This document shows positions 23,492-37,866 of a stretch of 64,000 nucleotides of DNA, one piece after another. Source of the stretch: Phylloscopus collybita (Eukaryota; Chordata; Aves; Passeriformes; Phylloscopidae); assembly GCA_027886175.1 (NCBI GenBank), contig JAJNNQ010000075.1, forward strand, positions 81,261,001 through 81,325,000, given 5' to 3'. Every line of letters starts with the position of its first letter. Position 1 is the stretch's first letter. Under the pieces are notes generated by a model. That model was given only the letters and a program-made list of their open reading frames with translations, ran no database searches and was not told the origin of the DNA. A program made the translations under genes and the position numbers.

Positions 23492-26400
23492 CTGAAGGAA
23501 ACCACAGCATCCCATGAACAGTATGTGTGCAGCACCCTGAAATTACATTGGTGGGGAATGGCAGCTAAACCATAGCTTAATGCCATAAACACAAGTTTCA
23601 TTTTCTAATAATAAATAATGGGAACATGAGTGTCCACACCAAACCAAAGGAACTGCATAATTTTGAAGTGCCATGGGGAAGAGTCAAAGGCCAAGCCTAA
23701 ATCCAGGGGACTAGCAACTGTCAGCAGAGTTTGAAAAAAGTGAATCTGGTGACTACAACCTGAATTGTCTTTTCCAGGAATGAAAGGGAGGAATGAAATT
23801 TAGACCCAAACCCAGTTTGTGAATAGACAGCTCTATGCAAGTTCCCATTCCAGAGATTTTATATCTTTGCAGGAGTTACTAGTGTTTGACTCATTACCAA
23901 TGCATCATTAAAAAAAAAAAGCCTGCAGCAATAGTTTATTTGTGCTCTGCTTTTCCCTCTAGAGTTACTAGCATTCAAATCATTGTGCAAATTTGATTTT
24001 TATTTAAATCAAAATTGAAAAGCAACCTCAGACACTGAAGCAGCATTCACTAGATCAAGATGTGCACCCAGGCCTGTTGGAGTTTTCTGTATCACTGGCT
24101 TCCTGCAAGTCCCTCAAGGAGGCACAACTCTGATTCAAGGGTGATTTTTAGGAGGAAGAAGGGTAGAGGAGAGAGAGAGCAGATGTGTGTGTGCACCTAG
24201 TTTATTGCTCCAGGAGGCACTGATGTATCTGTAGGTACAAATCATGATACAGTTTTGCTGGTGGTAGATATTTTTTGATCTGCTTTTGTGTCAGTCACTG
24301 TTTGCCATGGGCCAGATCATCAAACTAAGTTCAAGTTCTGCTGTGCTATGACATGTCTTTCATGAAGAAAAATTTGTTTCTACCTTTACTAAAGAATGGA
24401 AAAAGTAATTTCTGGCAACAGGAGAAAGTCTAGAAACTGCTAGCCCTAAGTGCTTAAAATCATAAAGGGGAAAAGTTATTTTTTATTGTCATAATATTCA
24501 AGCTGTGAGATATTAAATTTAAGTGTAATAAGCTCTTTAAGAATGCACGGAGAATTTATCCGTTTAGATAAACTGTCCGTATTCCAGCTTTTCATCCCTA
24601 CTCTGGAGTCTTAGTAAGAACATCCTATATAACATCTCTTCCCCTGAGGTAAAAACATCATGAAACTGGTGCATTTTCACAGAGGAACAGAAGCCTGTTA
24701 TAAGCCACCAAGTTGACTTCGGAAGGAAAACAAGTGAAATTTTGTGAAATGTTAACCTTATTGGCTTGTTTCTTATTCTGTAATATTAAACAAAAAAACA
24801 TATTTTCATTTTCCTCTTTTTCAATCACATTCAAGTGTTTTTTGGGGGCTTTTTTACAACCTCAGTCCACTTCCTGTGATATCCCGTTGCTTTCTGATTC
24901 TTGATTTGTCAATGCCAGTCACCTACCTTGTGTGAACTTTTGACACTGTTCAGACTTCACAGGGTACCAGTGTGTATCCTCTCCACAACTTGAAAGAGCG
25001 TTCCTGCTGGACTCTCATTCGGGAAGCTCCAGTTTGGGTCAGGAGGGTCAGGATGTGCCTGTGGGGAAAGGGCAGGCTAGAGCACCAGTGAAGAAGAGGT
25101 GACTCCAACTTTTCCAAGCCACTTTCAGCTAGCCAGCACTGCAGGAAAAGTCTCCACACACTTGGATGCACCACTGCACATTCACATGCTCCTGCACAAA
25201 CATCCAGGCAGACGACAAGGCAAGACAGAGTGCTCCTTGCACTCATTAAGGAATTAGCAGGATGCAATCTAGCTCTATATAATTAGTCAGTGAAACTCAT
25301 TCACACTACAGTGATCACTATTATTAGCAAGAAGCAGCAGCATACTGGGAGAGTGTCAAGCAAACCTTTCTGCCCAGAGAGGCCTTGGTCAGAGCAGCCA
25401 GCTGCAGGCACGTTCCCCTTGCTTCAGCTGCTGGGTCAGGGTCACTGATGAGCCTTCTGGTGTGCTGAAGGAGCAGGCAAGTGGTTTACTCACTAGCAGG
25501 GACAACATTTATTTTCTCCTTGGTATTTCTGCTGGTTTGAAACATAGAACACCAAGTAAATAAACCTTCTGCCAGTGCAAAGGGGAGTAAATAAAGCATC
25601 TAGAGAGTAGAAAGGGAAATTTTATATGGAAGAGCCTGATTTTTTTTTTCCTACAAGAAGTGCTGTACACATCTGCAAGCTCAATATATTCCTCTAGAAG
25701 GAATGACTGAAAGAGAGTGCAGAAACGCTCTTCAGAATTATGCTGAAGAATATACCACTTGTGGAAGGGCAAAAGCAACACAATAGGTAAAAGAGAACTG
25801 GAAATGGATGTATTATATCACCATTTATTTTCTGATGCAGACACTGAAGAAAGATTGCCTGTTCTGATGCCTGCACAATAGTTCCTGGCTAGATCTCATC
25901 GCAGCACAGTGTATCAGTGTGCTTTCAAGCACACTTTCAAGCAGCCACTGTCAGCACACAATTACCTGAAAGACACATCTACAAAGTGATTCCAATGCAG
26001 GGAGCTGCCTAAGAGACTTATTATACTGTAATAATATAAATATGTAAACATTACACACTAGAAGCCTTATTGATCCTTGCTACCAGACATGACATCATTA
26101 TTAATAAAAATGTAATGGGAGAGCTATAAATATGCAAAATAATAGCATATTAACCTAAATAACACCAACAAATTGTACAGCTTAGCATAAAATTGAAAGC
26201 CACTAACCAAACACTGTGTGGTTTGCTCATACTAGAAGCAGTCAAGAATCATACATAATGCAGCAGTGCAACTGCTAACAATAGTCTCATGAAGATAATT
26301 TAGGCTAGAACTGGACAAGCTCCAGGAAATCTGCCTGGAGAAATAATGCTGAGCTTTTCTTCTCTTTTTCAGTGAAAGACCTCAGATTTCTTTGGCTCAC

Positions 26401-28343
26401 TGTCCCAGGTGAATCTTATTAAAAGGGAAAGGATAATTTGAAAAGTTAAGGAAGAGGTAAACAGCCTATGAATAATACAAATATATACAGATATATTAAA
26501 AATAAAATAATAAAAAAAGAAACTGCAAAAAAGGACAAAAAACATCCCCCTCCCCCCTCAAAAAAAAAAAAATCCACTAGATGAGTCCAGACAGTTTGGA
26601 AAAGGAAGGAAAAAAACAAGAAAAATGAGGAAAAATTGAGACAGTCTGTTGCCAAATGTTATTCATTAAATCAGAAGTACTACACTGCAGAAAAGAGTCC
26701 AGAGAATGTCAGACATCGTGGCAAAGAAATGTTAGACTATAAATTGTTCAAAACTGGCACCATATTTTATATTGCTCTAAATAGTGATGATTTACAACCT
26801 ATATAAATAACATTATTAGTATAAAAGCATTTCTTATAAAGATTAGGAGGACACACCGCTAATGAGAGTGGTGAGTATGGTGCAGTTCAAGCAAAATAAT
26901 AGGCCTAATGCAGAAATTACTTATGGAGGTTTTTTGCCTTGTATTATGCAAGAGGTCAGACTAGCTCCTCCAAATGGTCTTTTGTGGCTTCAGAGTCTAC
27001 AAAACTCAGACATTTTAGCTGACAAAAGCTTTTCCTCTCTTTTAATATTTTTTCGGGTTTTTTCCAATGAGATGAGGCAAGACGCAACACTGAATTCTTA
27101 AAAAAAGATATTTAAATATAACAGCATTAGTTCTGACAAGGACTTAGACAGTCAAGGGCAGTGTGAAGAATGTGAATCCCTGGTTTGTGACACTGCTGTC
27201 AGCAAGGCTGCCCTGTCTCATATCCAGAGATCCCACTAGATGCTGGAAGAACCTGCCACCAGAGGCAGAACTGGCAAGAATGCCTCTCTTTTACTTGGCA
27301 ACTTTAAGACCCCAGTAATAATATTTTAAATTTTTTTCTCTTTTTCCAAAACATATTTGCTGAAATTTCCATCAGATGACAAATATGAAGGAAAGATTTA
27401 GTTCAGCTGAGTGCAATCAAAAGACACACAGAGAAAAGAACAACCTAAATATCTTTCAAATCGCAATTCCTATGATTTAGTCTTAGTTGTATTTACATCA
27501 TGATCTTGACCAAGTGTCTATTATTTGCTAAATTCAAATTACCTAATAGTACTTGAAAAGTACATAAACCTTTCACTGAAGCTAGGCTTAATTTGGACTT
27601 TGTAATGAAGTCTCAAACTAGATGAGATTTGGAGGGCTTCATAATGAAATAATAAAGACTAAAAGCACTTTTCTTAAAATCACTGTCGAGACTTTATCCA
27701 GGTTATCCTCATCCCCTTCCTCATGATAAGTTTTAAGTGTTGGTAAACCATCTGAAAAGCAAGTGTATGTTTGTTCATAATTGTTCTCTTAATGCCACTG
27801 CTCTTTTAATTCCTACTCTACTACACAGTTTGCAAAATTCTCACAATTTGTTATGATATTTGGGCTTTATCTTACATCCTTAACTAAATCTGGGGGTAAT
27901 ACAGATTTTCCTAAGTATTTTTCCAATCTTTACTATCAAGGAGGAGAGGACTAAAAAAAGAATAAAACACACCTTAAAGCCTTGGAACTCAGAAAAAAAA
28001 AGAACCTACAATTAAGAAGTTCACCGAGAACCTGGTGGTGTGCTTTCCTCAAACTCAGCACCTGAAGATTTGAAATTGTTCAGGCCATTCAGATGATGTG
28101 CACATTATTTTATGGCAGCTCAATGTCAAAGTCTGACTTTATATATACACACACATGTTAAAGCTCCCACACTCTGCCACAGAACGCACTGCCAGCCTGA
28201 GATGGGTAGGCTGAGGAACTGAGACACGGAGATGTGAAACAACTGAGCATAAAAAGCTAGCCAGATCAGGGGCAGAGGGAGGCAGAAATCTCAATTCTGG
28301 TTGTGAAACCAAAGCTTATCCTCAGCACAAACTCTTTTTCCCA

Positions 28344-28380
28344 CCCCCCCCCCCTTTTTTTCTTTTTTTTTTTTTTTCTT
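28344..28380. repeat. C11 followed by T-rich homopolymer tract
   Basis: Eleven C, then seven T, one C, and fifteen T. Polypyrimidine on the plus strand; length likely unstable. Confidence 0.9.
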
Positions 28381-30116
28381 AACAAAATGTCACTTCTCAT
28401 TTAGTGTATGTGTTACATGCTGCTATATTAAGGACATAAATATTGCTGTTTCTCACTATTTGAAGATAGAGAGGTATTTTAGTTAAACATTAGTGCTAAA
28501 TTCTATCACTTTGGCTTATTCCCAACTGGTGATTCAGAAATGAAGCTTATTTGAGAGAGAATTTCACAGGCAGCAGGTGATATTCTGAGCTGAAACAGTG
28601 TTTGGTAGTTTTGGCTGTTCAATGATTGTCATTCCTCCCTAAGTTCTTCTTAGTGGAGGTGGAGAAGAAAAAAAAGGAGAAGGAACTTGTTACATGTCCT
28701 TTATGTTCGTGCTTAGTTTTACAAAAACTTCTGTGGGTGTCTTAAGTTGATGTGCAGCCTTTACAATATTTCCTACCAATCATTCCTTAAAGTTCACTTA
28801 GTTTACATTGTTGGGAGTCTGGCACTGAATTCAGTAGACTGGAGGAGTCTTACAAAAAGGACTAGATGGTGTATCAAAGAAAAAAAAGAAAGAAATGCAG
28901 GAGCAAAGAATGAAAGTTTCTCATTCGTCATCCTTAAGAGAGGAACCAAGTGATATTCAATGACAAGTTCAGGAATATGCCATAAATATATTGCAGATAG
29001 CAAAGTATATAAGTAATCTGTGGAATGTATTGCCAAGGGGGACCAAGAAAAAACTGAGATATAGGGAGGGGCTACACATTCCCACAAAGACAATGCTTGC
29101 AGTTTCAATAAGGTGAACCAGCAGAGCCTGTAGCACCTGTCAGCCCAGCACATCCTCCTCTCTAGCCATACAGGAACATCAGGACTGCTCTGCTGGTGAC
29201 TGCATCCCCTCCCAACAGTCTACTTGAAAATGTCAATTTGAGTCAAATCTGCTGGCCATGCCTGGGTTCCTAGAACCTGTCACACAGAAGGAACCCTTGA
29301 CTCAAGGATGCATGCTAGCACAGGCTGTCACCTCTCAGTCGTATCCACAGGATCAGCTCTGGTCTACCTTCAGGAAGCAGTTGGAGCCAGCACATACAGA
29401 GGATCTTGGAAAGAACGGGAGCAAATACATATGAGTACAAAAGGTCATAAGGAATCAAGGAGGGACTTCTCCAGGTGTGGGTGTTTTTGCTTCACTGACT
29501 TTTTGAGCTTTCTCTGAGTAACCAGACAAGAGAGACCATCCATCTGACCTGGGAATGCCATCTCTGTGTTTCTAAATGCTAAAGTGACATTTGACAGAAA
29601 AACGTGTTATACATTGCCTATTAAATTATTCCATTTATTATGTTTTGGGCTCTAAGGTCCTTCTAAGGGCTAGGCATGAGTGTGTTACAGGAGTATTGCA
29701 TACTTTCCTCTGAGGGTTGGCTGTAAGATCACTCTATCAACATGCAAGGGTTCAGCTTTTGCAGATGCAGACCAAGACAAGTTCACCTTTTCTCCATCAA
29801 CCTTTCCACATAATGTACCACAGCCTAATTGTCAGACTTGTTACATCTGAGACAGAGATTGCACACTAGTTACCACATTTTAAAGAGTAAGTTTGATAGA
29901 AACTCTCATCTCCTCAAAATGACAGGCAATTGCCAGAAAGGAACTCAGCACTGTGAAATAGTGAGATCTTATCTTTAAAAGAACAGAGATGACACTCATT
30001 ATCATTATATTGGATTTTTGTACAATGAAAACTTAAGTTTAAAAGTATTATAATTTTCTCTTTGTTATCATATTCAATGCTTCTCATATACATATAAATA
30101 TATGCACACATATAAA

Positions 30117-30131
30117 TGTGTGTGTGTGTGC
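30117..30131. repeat. Short (TG)n repeat
   Basis: About seven TG units preceded by an AT-rich CATATAAATA stretch. Confidence 0.85.
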
Positions 30132-30403
30132 ATAAGATCATGGCTATGGTTCTTTCCTGTGCTTTTAAAAAGAGCACATCTTTCAAAGGGCAAAACAGCT
30201 TTCATTAAAACAAGGATTTTAAGATTAGACAGCACAGTATTGTGCTGCTTTGAAGCCCCCCAACAACTGAAGAAAAGATACATTCATACATTATTCTGTG
30301 TCACAGAGTTTATCTTCTTGGATTTCAGAGCATAAAAGGAACAATTTGCAACAGGCACAGCTCCACTTCAGCATCTGAACAAACATGAATGTTGTAGATA
30401 GTT

Positions 30404-30440
30404 AGGGCTAAATCTTGCTATTGATTTCAGCAGGAGTTGC
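30404..30440 (+). repeat. Possible palindromic repeat arm
   Basis: AGGGCTAAATCTTGCT followed by ATTGATTTCAGCAGGAGTTGC resembles the common sauropsid wording 'gggccaaatcctgct ... attgaagtcaatgggagtt'. Only one arm is visible and it is short. Confidence 0.35.
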
Positions 30441-32070
30441 AGTAATAACCCACAGACACATTAAATCCTGCATTTTAAACAGTTTTAATTCTCATTTTCA
30501 TATTTGTTTCCTGCATTAACAAAGATTTTCCTATTACGCATTCAGACATGTAAAAAAAAAGGAATTTTTTTACTCTTAGCCTAACTAACTAGTTTTCAGC
30601 AGAATCTGTAATGTCTGGGTCCAGCCTTACACACTCCAATAACTGAAAATGCAAAAAAGAGCCAGCTGTTGGTAGCCAGCAAGGCTTATTTATGGACAGT
30701 GGAGGGAGTGGATAATAAAACATCTGAGCAAGGAGCTTATGCCAAATGACAATTTTTTTTCCTATATATTTCCTTAAATAAATTGTTATTAAGGTAATGT
30801 GTAAGTACTACCCATTTTCTTGGAGTGAACACAACACTTGATTTTATTTCTTTTTTACACAAATATATCTTTTAAAGAGGATATTGAGGAAAAGGTGAAG
30901 TAAAACTTGTGGGAAAGAACTTATTTTATTTCTACATTGAAGTTTGTAAAGCCACACTTCCAAAGGAGAAGAATAAAAATAGAAATAGCTAGATTTTGCA
31001 TGGCAACTGTACATGCTAAATACAGTGCAAAACCTTTCAAGCCTCTTGCAAAAGCAACATTGCTGCAATCAGTTCTTCGTGCTTCTACTATGGTTTGTAC
31101 ACTAAAATATACTCTAAACACATGGGGCTTCCTTTTGGTAGAAATGGAATATCAGCCTTTGTTTATAGCCTTTGAACCTAGTCAGGGTCTGGAGAGATGG
31201 GAAGGGAGTGGTCTATGGCTCTTCAGTCAAGCTTTTCTGGAATGTTGTAAATAATATTTAAAAAAAAAAAAATAAAGGTCCTTCCTTCCTCTGCCACTGC
31301 AGTATGTAAGAGAAGAGAGAAGTCTGTCTTGTGGTTTTCCCACTGTCAAAAAAAGAGCAGGCTAAGGACTGACAATTAAAGCCCAATCAAGACTGCACTG
31401 GCATTGCTACTAACTGGTGTTCAGAGAGACACTGTCAGCTGTGAACTCGCCTTTGTCTCTTTGCTCTGCTTGTCTTCTCTGCCTCTGAGGAATGCAGCTG
31501 GCAGTTTTCCTCAAAATCCTGGTAGTAAATCAGGATGTAAGCAGACCCTCTGCAGTCCCACTGAAACAGACAGGCTTGTATTCTTCAGTCTGTCTACTAA
31601 GGAGCAATGAAAGCTGGCAGAAGAAAAAGTCCAAGTACCCTTTTACTTTTACTGCTGGTATTCACTATACTTTACCCTTACTGATCTGTCTTTCTCAGCT
31701 TGATGAAGAGCCTCTTTGGAAAACTAGCTACCACCTCTCACCCATTTCCAAACTGCTTCCCTCTCTTGCCCCTTGCCTTCTTGGACTTCCCCACTCCCCT
31801 TTCCAATCCTAAGGCTGCCTCTAGCACTAAGCCTGCACTGAAATTTCATTAATGTGTAGTACAAAGAATCCATCTCAAAGACACCGCAGTACACGTTTCT
31901 TATGCATTGGTACAGAGCATTAAGGACAAAGGCACATTGTACAGTAACGTGATTGGTTTTATTCCCTTGCTTATAGCCTAACAAAAGCTGGAAATTAGCT
32001 TTCAGCTCATTTCTCTTCTGCCTTTTGCAAACCTGCTTTGCAATATTTCTAGAGGACCCTTGAATACCTT

Positions 32071-32613
32071 TTAGGCACCTGAGCTCTTGAGGTCCAATAG
32101 TCTTTGGGCTGCAGCATCTGTGGGCACATAGCTCATAGCCCCAAGCTCCTTGTCCCCACGGTCTGCAGCAGCCAGGTCTGAGGTACCACCCACGTCCTGC
32201 TGCTGGCTGCAGATGAAACTGCACCGACAAATGTGCCGAGGAACAGCAGCAGCTGTGCAAGTGAGCAGCTGAGGAGCACCACAGAACAGGCAGAGTCTCT
32301 CCTGCCAGGGCACCCTCAGGCAGTGCCAAGGCACCTGGGGAGAGCAACCAGGACAAGAGACCTGGGGCTGGGTAGGGCAGTGGCCATGGGCAGGGCTGGG
32401 GGAGGAACCATGCAGGCAGGTCAGGGCCAGCGGGCAGGGTGGCAGTGATCTCAGGGCCATGACAAAGTGCCAGGGCCAGAAGTGCCAGCCCCAACCCTGC
32501 CTGCAGGAGACAGCTGGGAGGCCCTGGTGGTGCACAGCGAATCCAACCTGGGCAAATTTTCTGTCTCTTCCTCTTTGCTCTTCACCCACGCTCTGAATCA
32601 TGAAGGCAGCCAT
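32071..32613 (-). other. GC-rich, CpG-poor block with 180-codon open frame
   Basis: This block is clearly richer in GC than its surroundings but has only about seven CpGs in 500 bases, so it is not a CpG island. It carries a 180-codon ATG-initiated frame on the minus strand. The predicted product is cysteine- and proline-rich in the middle, with no signal peptide, domain or family I recognise. A 256-codon frame on the same strand overlaps it (31724-32494), but it opens at TTG and its first ATG lies near its end. High GC alone makes long frames likely because stop codons are AT-rich. The block may be an old, methylated repeat or insertion. I do not call a gene. Confidence 0.3.
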
Positions 32614-35600
32614 GTGTACTTTTCTACATGTCTAGACTGAAATAAGGCACAAGAATGTACTTTATTCACCTCATTGCTTCTGCCTACCAGCAAGGCTTTA
32701 CTCACAGGTAGTTGAACCATATCTGCAAACCCTATGATGCCACTGACAAACCAGGAGGGGGCAAACTCACTCTCTTATGCCCTCCTGCTCTGGAAGGTCT
32801 GCAAGACAAACATGAAGGCATCCACAGCTAATATCTTCCAGGCCTCAAACTCCTCAAAAGCAATTCGTATCCTTTTACGAAGCAACTTCAATGGCTAGGA
32901 GGCTGTTGGGCCATTGATATAGGTCATGTGTTAGAGAGATAAATTGGCCATCTATACCTGGGTACAGAAAGCCACTGCACCACAAATGCACGGGGAGTAT
33001 ATCATCATTCCCGTAATAACACATTAGCATTCCCCTTTGAGCTGTTGTCTGTGTTATCCCCATTTTTCATATCACACGTCCTCTTTTGTAACACCTGAAA
33101 GCATTTCTTTACTGCCAGGAGAAAATAAAAGACACCAGTATTACAATGCATGCTTATTCTCAGGTACCTGCAAAATCTGATGTTTTGACATTAAAAGTCT
33201 CTGGCAATCAGTTAGTCATTTCACAAGGACTGAATCAGCGCTGTCAAAGATTTATTGTTTTAAGTCTTTCCTATTACACATCCATTCACTTTGCCAAGCA
33301 GTGTCTTTTAATAATTCTGCTCTGACTCTCAGCACTGCTGCTGTCACTGCTGCTCTTACACAAGCAGTACAATCAATAGATGGATGGACAAAATTAAATC
33401 ACTTAATGGGTTCTGGTTGAGTTGATTTGGGTCGCAGGGTTCCCCAGTGCTTCTGCATTATTTCATATTCCTGTACTGCCACAACAATGCATGCTTCCAC
33501 TTCGTTGCTCTCCTACAGCATGTAATAACAGAAGATGTGAGCTGGTTGGATGATTGTGTGGAGTCATGAGAGAAGCCTCTGATCTAGCTGGTCAAAACCA
33601 CAGAGGTTTCTTTTTGCAGAAAGCAGCTAGCAGTCAAAATCATTTATCTAAACATGCTCCTTTCTTTCTCTGGAGAGGATCATGCCTATTCTACAAGTGT
33701 GCACATTCTTACTGTCTCAGTATAAGCCTTGGTATGTAATAGAATCCTGTGACAGAGTACATAGGCCTCACTTTCCATGCCTCAGCTCACATTGGAAAGG
33801 TAGTATTTGCCAAGAATCATTGTACTATGGGGGAAACGAATGGCTTTAACAATTTCTTCTCATGACTTTAGCAAAAATGGAGTTCTAATCCTGGAGTCAT
33901 GTTAAATAGAACTATCCAAGCTCCCTATATCTTAGAAAGGCGTGCATCCCTGGGTGTGGAAATAGAGATGTCTGGAATTTATTGTTGAAGTTTGATGGCT
34001 GGAAGTTAGAACAGAACGGTTCCCAGCCATGTGCAAGTTCACTGGATCGTCCGTAGGGCTGCGGTAAATTAACCAATACTACAAGAGTCCTGCAGTTTCC
34101 CAGCTGCTGGATTAACAAAACACAAGGGTGATTTAAAGGCGTCTATCTTCTGCTATTGTTCTCTGGTGAAAGCAAAGAACCGTTTATCCCTTTTCTCATA
34201 AGCAGAGGAGGGAGAGAGGAAGGGAAACAAGATTTGGAATTCTGACCAGTGGAAGGGTCTTATGGATGTTACAGAAACCAAGGAATCTACATTATTTAAT
34301 ATGCTGAGAGCTCCGTATCTGAATGGACGGTAGGAAAAAGTCCATGCAAGCTATAATGAGAAAGCTTCTTGCCAGAACAGCCAGAAGTTGCTGTTCACCA
34401 CACTTCCTTACCAGGAGTCTGGCAGCACAAGTTACAGCTGCTCTATGTTGTAAGAAAGACTGTGGGAAACTAAGGTAGAAACACCTGCAAAAGGCTTTGA
34501 GTTTCATAAATGAATGTAAATATACAGTTGAAGCACATGAGAGATGAATCCAGCTGACAATGTGCTAAATATTATGGTCTACTACAGAAATATGCAATTG
34601 TAAACATGCTTATTTCACTATGCATAATCAGGTTTGGGTTTTGGTTTTTTTACAATGTTTTATTTATTTTATAGCATGAAACCATTTGGAGTAAATAGGC
34701 TTTTTAATCTGTTTCTAATTGGCATGTTATACTTCTGAATCAGGAATAAAAGGAATTAATAAATGTTACAAAAATTGGATTGAATATAAGATAAATTAGA
34801 ATAGAGCCATTACAGTCCTTTGAGTAAGTATTTAGAAATTAAATTATAAATGTATTTGAAATGTTAATCATTTACCCAACAGGCTATAACAGCTTGCAAA
34901 GCACCATTACAATTTGTCATGTAAATTCATATTCAGACATGGAATAAAAGTGTGGGGAGAAAACAAAAGGGTACTGTGTATGGGCAGTCATAGCTGTTGC
35001 AGAAAAGCATTGATTCTCTGTGATAGTTTCAGAATCTGTTCAAATCTTGAGCAAAGGAAAACACTAAGAAAATCTGTAACTGACCGATACCATATTCTTT
35101 TCAAAAAGTGCTCCTTGCATAACTTATGAAGACACATTGAAAATGCCTGGTTATATCATGATCAATAGAAGAGGCCAAATGCACTCAGTGATGCAATGCT
35201 CTATATATCACAGGTCCTTCTGTCCTATTACCAGTCTCACTGAGCAGAGGCTGCTCATCTTCACAGAGTGCTGATGAGCCACAGAAATGCCACTTCCCAT
35301 CGATTACAGACAAGAAACAAAGATACACGGATGAGATCCTTTAATAATTTCAGCAGCTAAATCTCTCAACCACCCTACAGTGCCCACTCGAATTCCACTT
35401 TATCATACCCTACAAATTCTCACAGGCCATTGTTTCCCCCATTCCTGCAATAAGCACGTGGGCAGGCTGGGTGTCTGCTGTCACCTCAGACAGTCCGAGA
35501 GGGGCCCTCACGGAGCAGCTCAGCTCTGGCATAGGGCCAAAAGCAGTGAAACATTCCGTCATTGAAGGTTGCTCTGCACAGAGGAGGTAAATGATTCCCT

Positions 35601-37703
35601 GGTGGCTCTGTAAGTCGGGATCTCGGCAGCCTGAGGGAGGGAGTAAGTTCATGTTGTGATGTTCTGATTCTGATGCAATGCAAAGGGCAGCAGATAGGAA
35701 ACCACTAAGTGCACAGGTGAGTTTGGGCCTTGCGTGTTATCAACTTCAGTAGTTTTATTGAGAGCCTCTTGATATTTGATGTTACAGACTGCTGGGTAAT
35801 GATGAAGGCTTCTTATGCAACATCCTAGATGTTACACCCCTGTGGATGCAGAGGTAATCACGCAAACACAGATCCCAAAGGTTTTTTTTTAAAAGGTACA
35901 GGCCTTCCTACTGTCTGTAAAAGTAAACCCTTGATTTGTTTAGAGACTGACTAGTAAATCTCATCTCTGCTTGCATAATAGTTAACAAACTCTCCTCTAC
36001 CATCAGCACAGGTGGCTGCTCCCTTACTGACTGCTGTCTAGAAAATGGGGCACCACCTCTCCCTGCTTTGATACCAATAAGACAGTAAAAGATCATTACT
36101 TCCTAACTCGGTAGAAGCAAGATATATCTCCTGTTCAGGACAATAATTTGGGTACAGCTCAAGAGCTGAGATACAGTAATGGAAAGATTAATGAAATTAC
36201 ATCTGCTGCCAAGCATCACTTTAGGCTTACAAAGTCAGAAATCTTGAAAATACCTGTTTATTTTCCCCATATCCCTAAATCTAGCTACAGTTCAAAGCTA
36301 TCTAATTTATTATTGATACAGACCCATAGGTATCTGCAGGAAGACACATCTTGAATAAGTCAACAGCATCCCAACACTCAGACTGTGCTCTTCATATCTA
36401 CAGTAAGATTCACCTGTCTCACATGCTGAGCTTAATTGAAGATTTGAACATAATTACTGCATCCCAACTGCTTCACAGCTGGCGTCCAGAAGACGAAGGA
36501 CAAAGCTAGTGTCCACCTTCTGGCTGAAGATATCGGACTACCCATCTCATCCACAGTGCCCTAGTTGCTATAAGACAGATCATCAATGTGTACAAGAGCG
36601 TGAGCGTCTCCATCCTTGCATGGAATAACTAGATATTTAACAGAAAGGAAGGGGAAAAGCAAGAGATCTCATGACTCTCCAGGCCTTGCTGCATTGACTG
36701 CTTAATATAAATTCCACCCCACAGAAACTGGAAAAATGTCTTCTGTAGTGCCAAGTGTGCCTGTCACTAGGGCTGGTACTGTCTCACATTCAGCAGACAG
36801 TTATTTCTCCATACCACGCTGAAGGACATTGGTGGGACACATTGAGAGCTTTACTTCTATAGAATCATGCTGCTAACAGCAGGATTATTCTGCTGAGTTC
36901 AAATCCCCTCAGGCGCTGGGACGAGCTAAAGGTTGGACTTTGACACTCAAGCACACTGTGCTACTTGGCATGCCATTGTCTAAAAAGAACACGGCGCTCT
37001 TGTTCTGTTAGCTGTGTTTTATGCCTGCTTTTGAGAGCAGCTGTGAAATCAAAGCCCTCTGCTTTCCAGATGACAAGACACTAACCAGGTAAAGAGGCCC
37101 AAGTAAAGCACCAGACTGCTCACTGGTGTCAAGTCCAAAACACTTACTCACAGGCTGCAGATCAAATGTAAATTTTACTGGCAAGAATTTTGCCTTCCAT
37201 ATTCTTTAGTTATTTACAAGGCTGGAACAGCTGCAAGCATTTACGAGAATAAAGATTTTGGATCTGGGACCCTTGCATGGCATTTTGGGAGAAAAAGTCC
37301 TCTTATGAGCTATGCCTAAGTGACTGCTGTTTCCACTAAAATGCACTAAAACTTCAGAATCATTCTGTGGACCCTGCCATAGAGAAATGAACAGTCTTTA
37401 AATTCCTTCCTACCCCTGAGCCTCCCAGAGGGGCAAGGCAATTATTTACAAAGTCAATTGGCCCATGACAGGGAGAATTGTTTTTTATATCGTTTTTCAT
37501 TCCCAGTTCCACTCTTGTGCCTTTCTTCAGGACCCGTGCCTTTCTTCACTCTGCTGCCCAAACAATATACATCAGGCATATTTAAGTTCACCGTTCCCCA
37601 CGGGGAACTCTTGCAATTGACTTGCTGTCCTGGTGTGTGGATAAGTAAATCGGGAATGGACAATGGTTGATTTGTATTTATGGTGAGCAACTACTGTGAA
37701 GCC
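32614..37703. other. Gene-free unique sequence
   Basis: Unique sequence of mixed composition. The stretch at about 35460-35640 is somewhat GC-richer and holds a GAGGTAAATG that could serve as a splice donor, but no reading frame supports an exon. No repeats recognised. Confidence 0.55.
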
Positions 37704-37733
37704 TAAAAAAAAAGTATGATAAATAGGAAAAAG

Positions 37734-37866
37734 AAACAAAACCAAAACCAAACTAAACCAAACCAACAACAAAAACAATAACCCCCCCCAACAAACAACA
37801 ACAACAAAAAAAAAAATCAACCAACCAACCACACAGAAAACACAAACAAGCAAAAAACCAAAACAA
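37734..37866. repeat. A/C-only low-complexity strand
   Basis: 133 bases of the plus strand contain only three T and two G; the rest is A and C, in irregular AAAC, AACC and CAA units with one C8 run (37782-37789). The minus strand is correspondingly T/G. Confidence 0.92.

Larger units (their letters stand above)
23492..32070. other. Gene-free unique sequence
   Basis: AT-rich unique sequence with no supportable gene. Noted within it are the run C11 then T-rich at 28344-28380, a TG repeat at 30117-30131, an A-rich patch at about 26505-26575 and an old repeat remnant at 30404-30440. Frames up to about 116 codons carry no motif I recognise. Confidence 0.6.

Noticed and set aside
31724..32494. 256-codon minus-strand open frame, the longest in the window
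   Set aside because: It opens at TTG, its first ATG lies near the end, it sits partly in a GC-rich block where stops are rare, and it has no recognised domain.
36880..36960. GGTTGGACTTTG phrase considered as CR1
   Set aside because: Only about 12 bases match the CR1 tail and the surrounding sequence does not follow.
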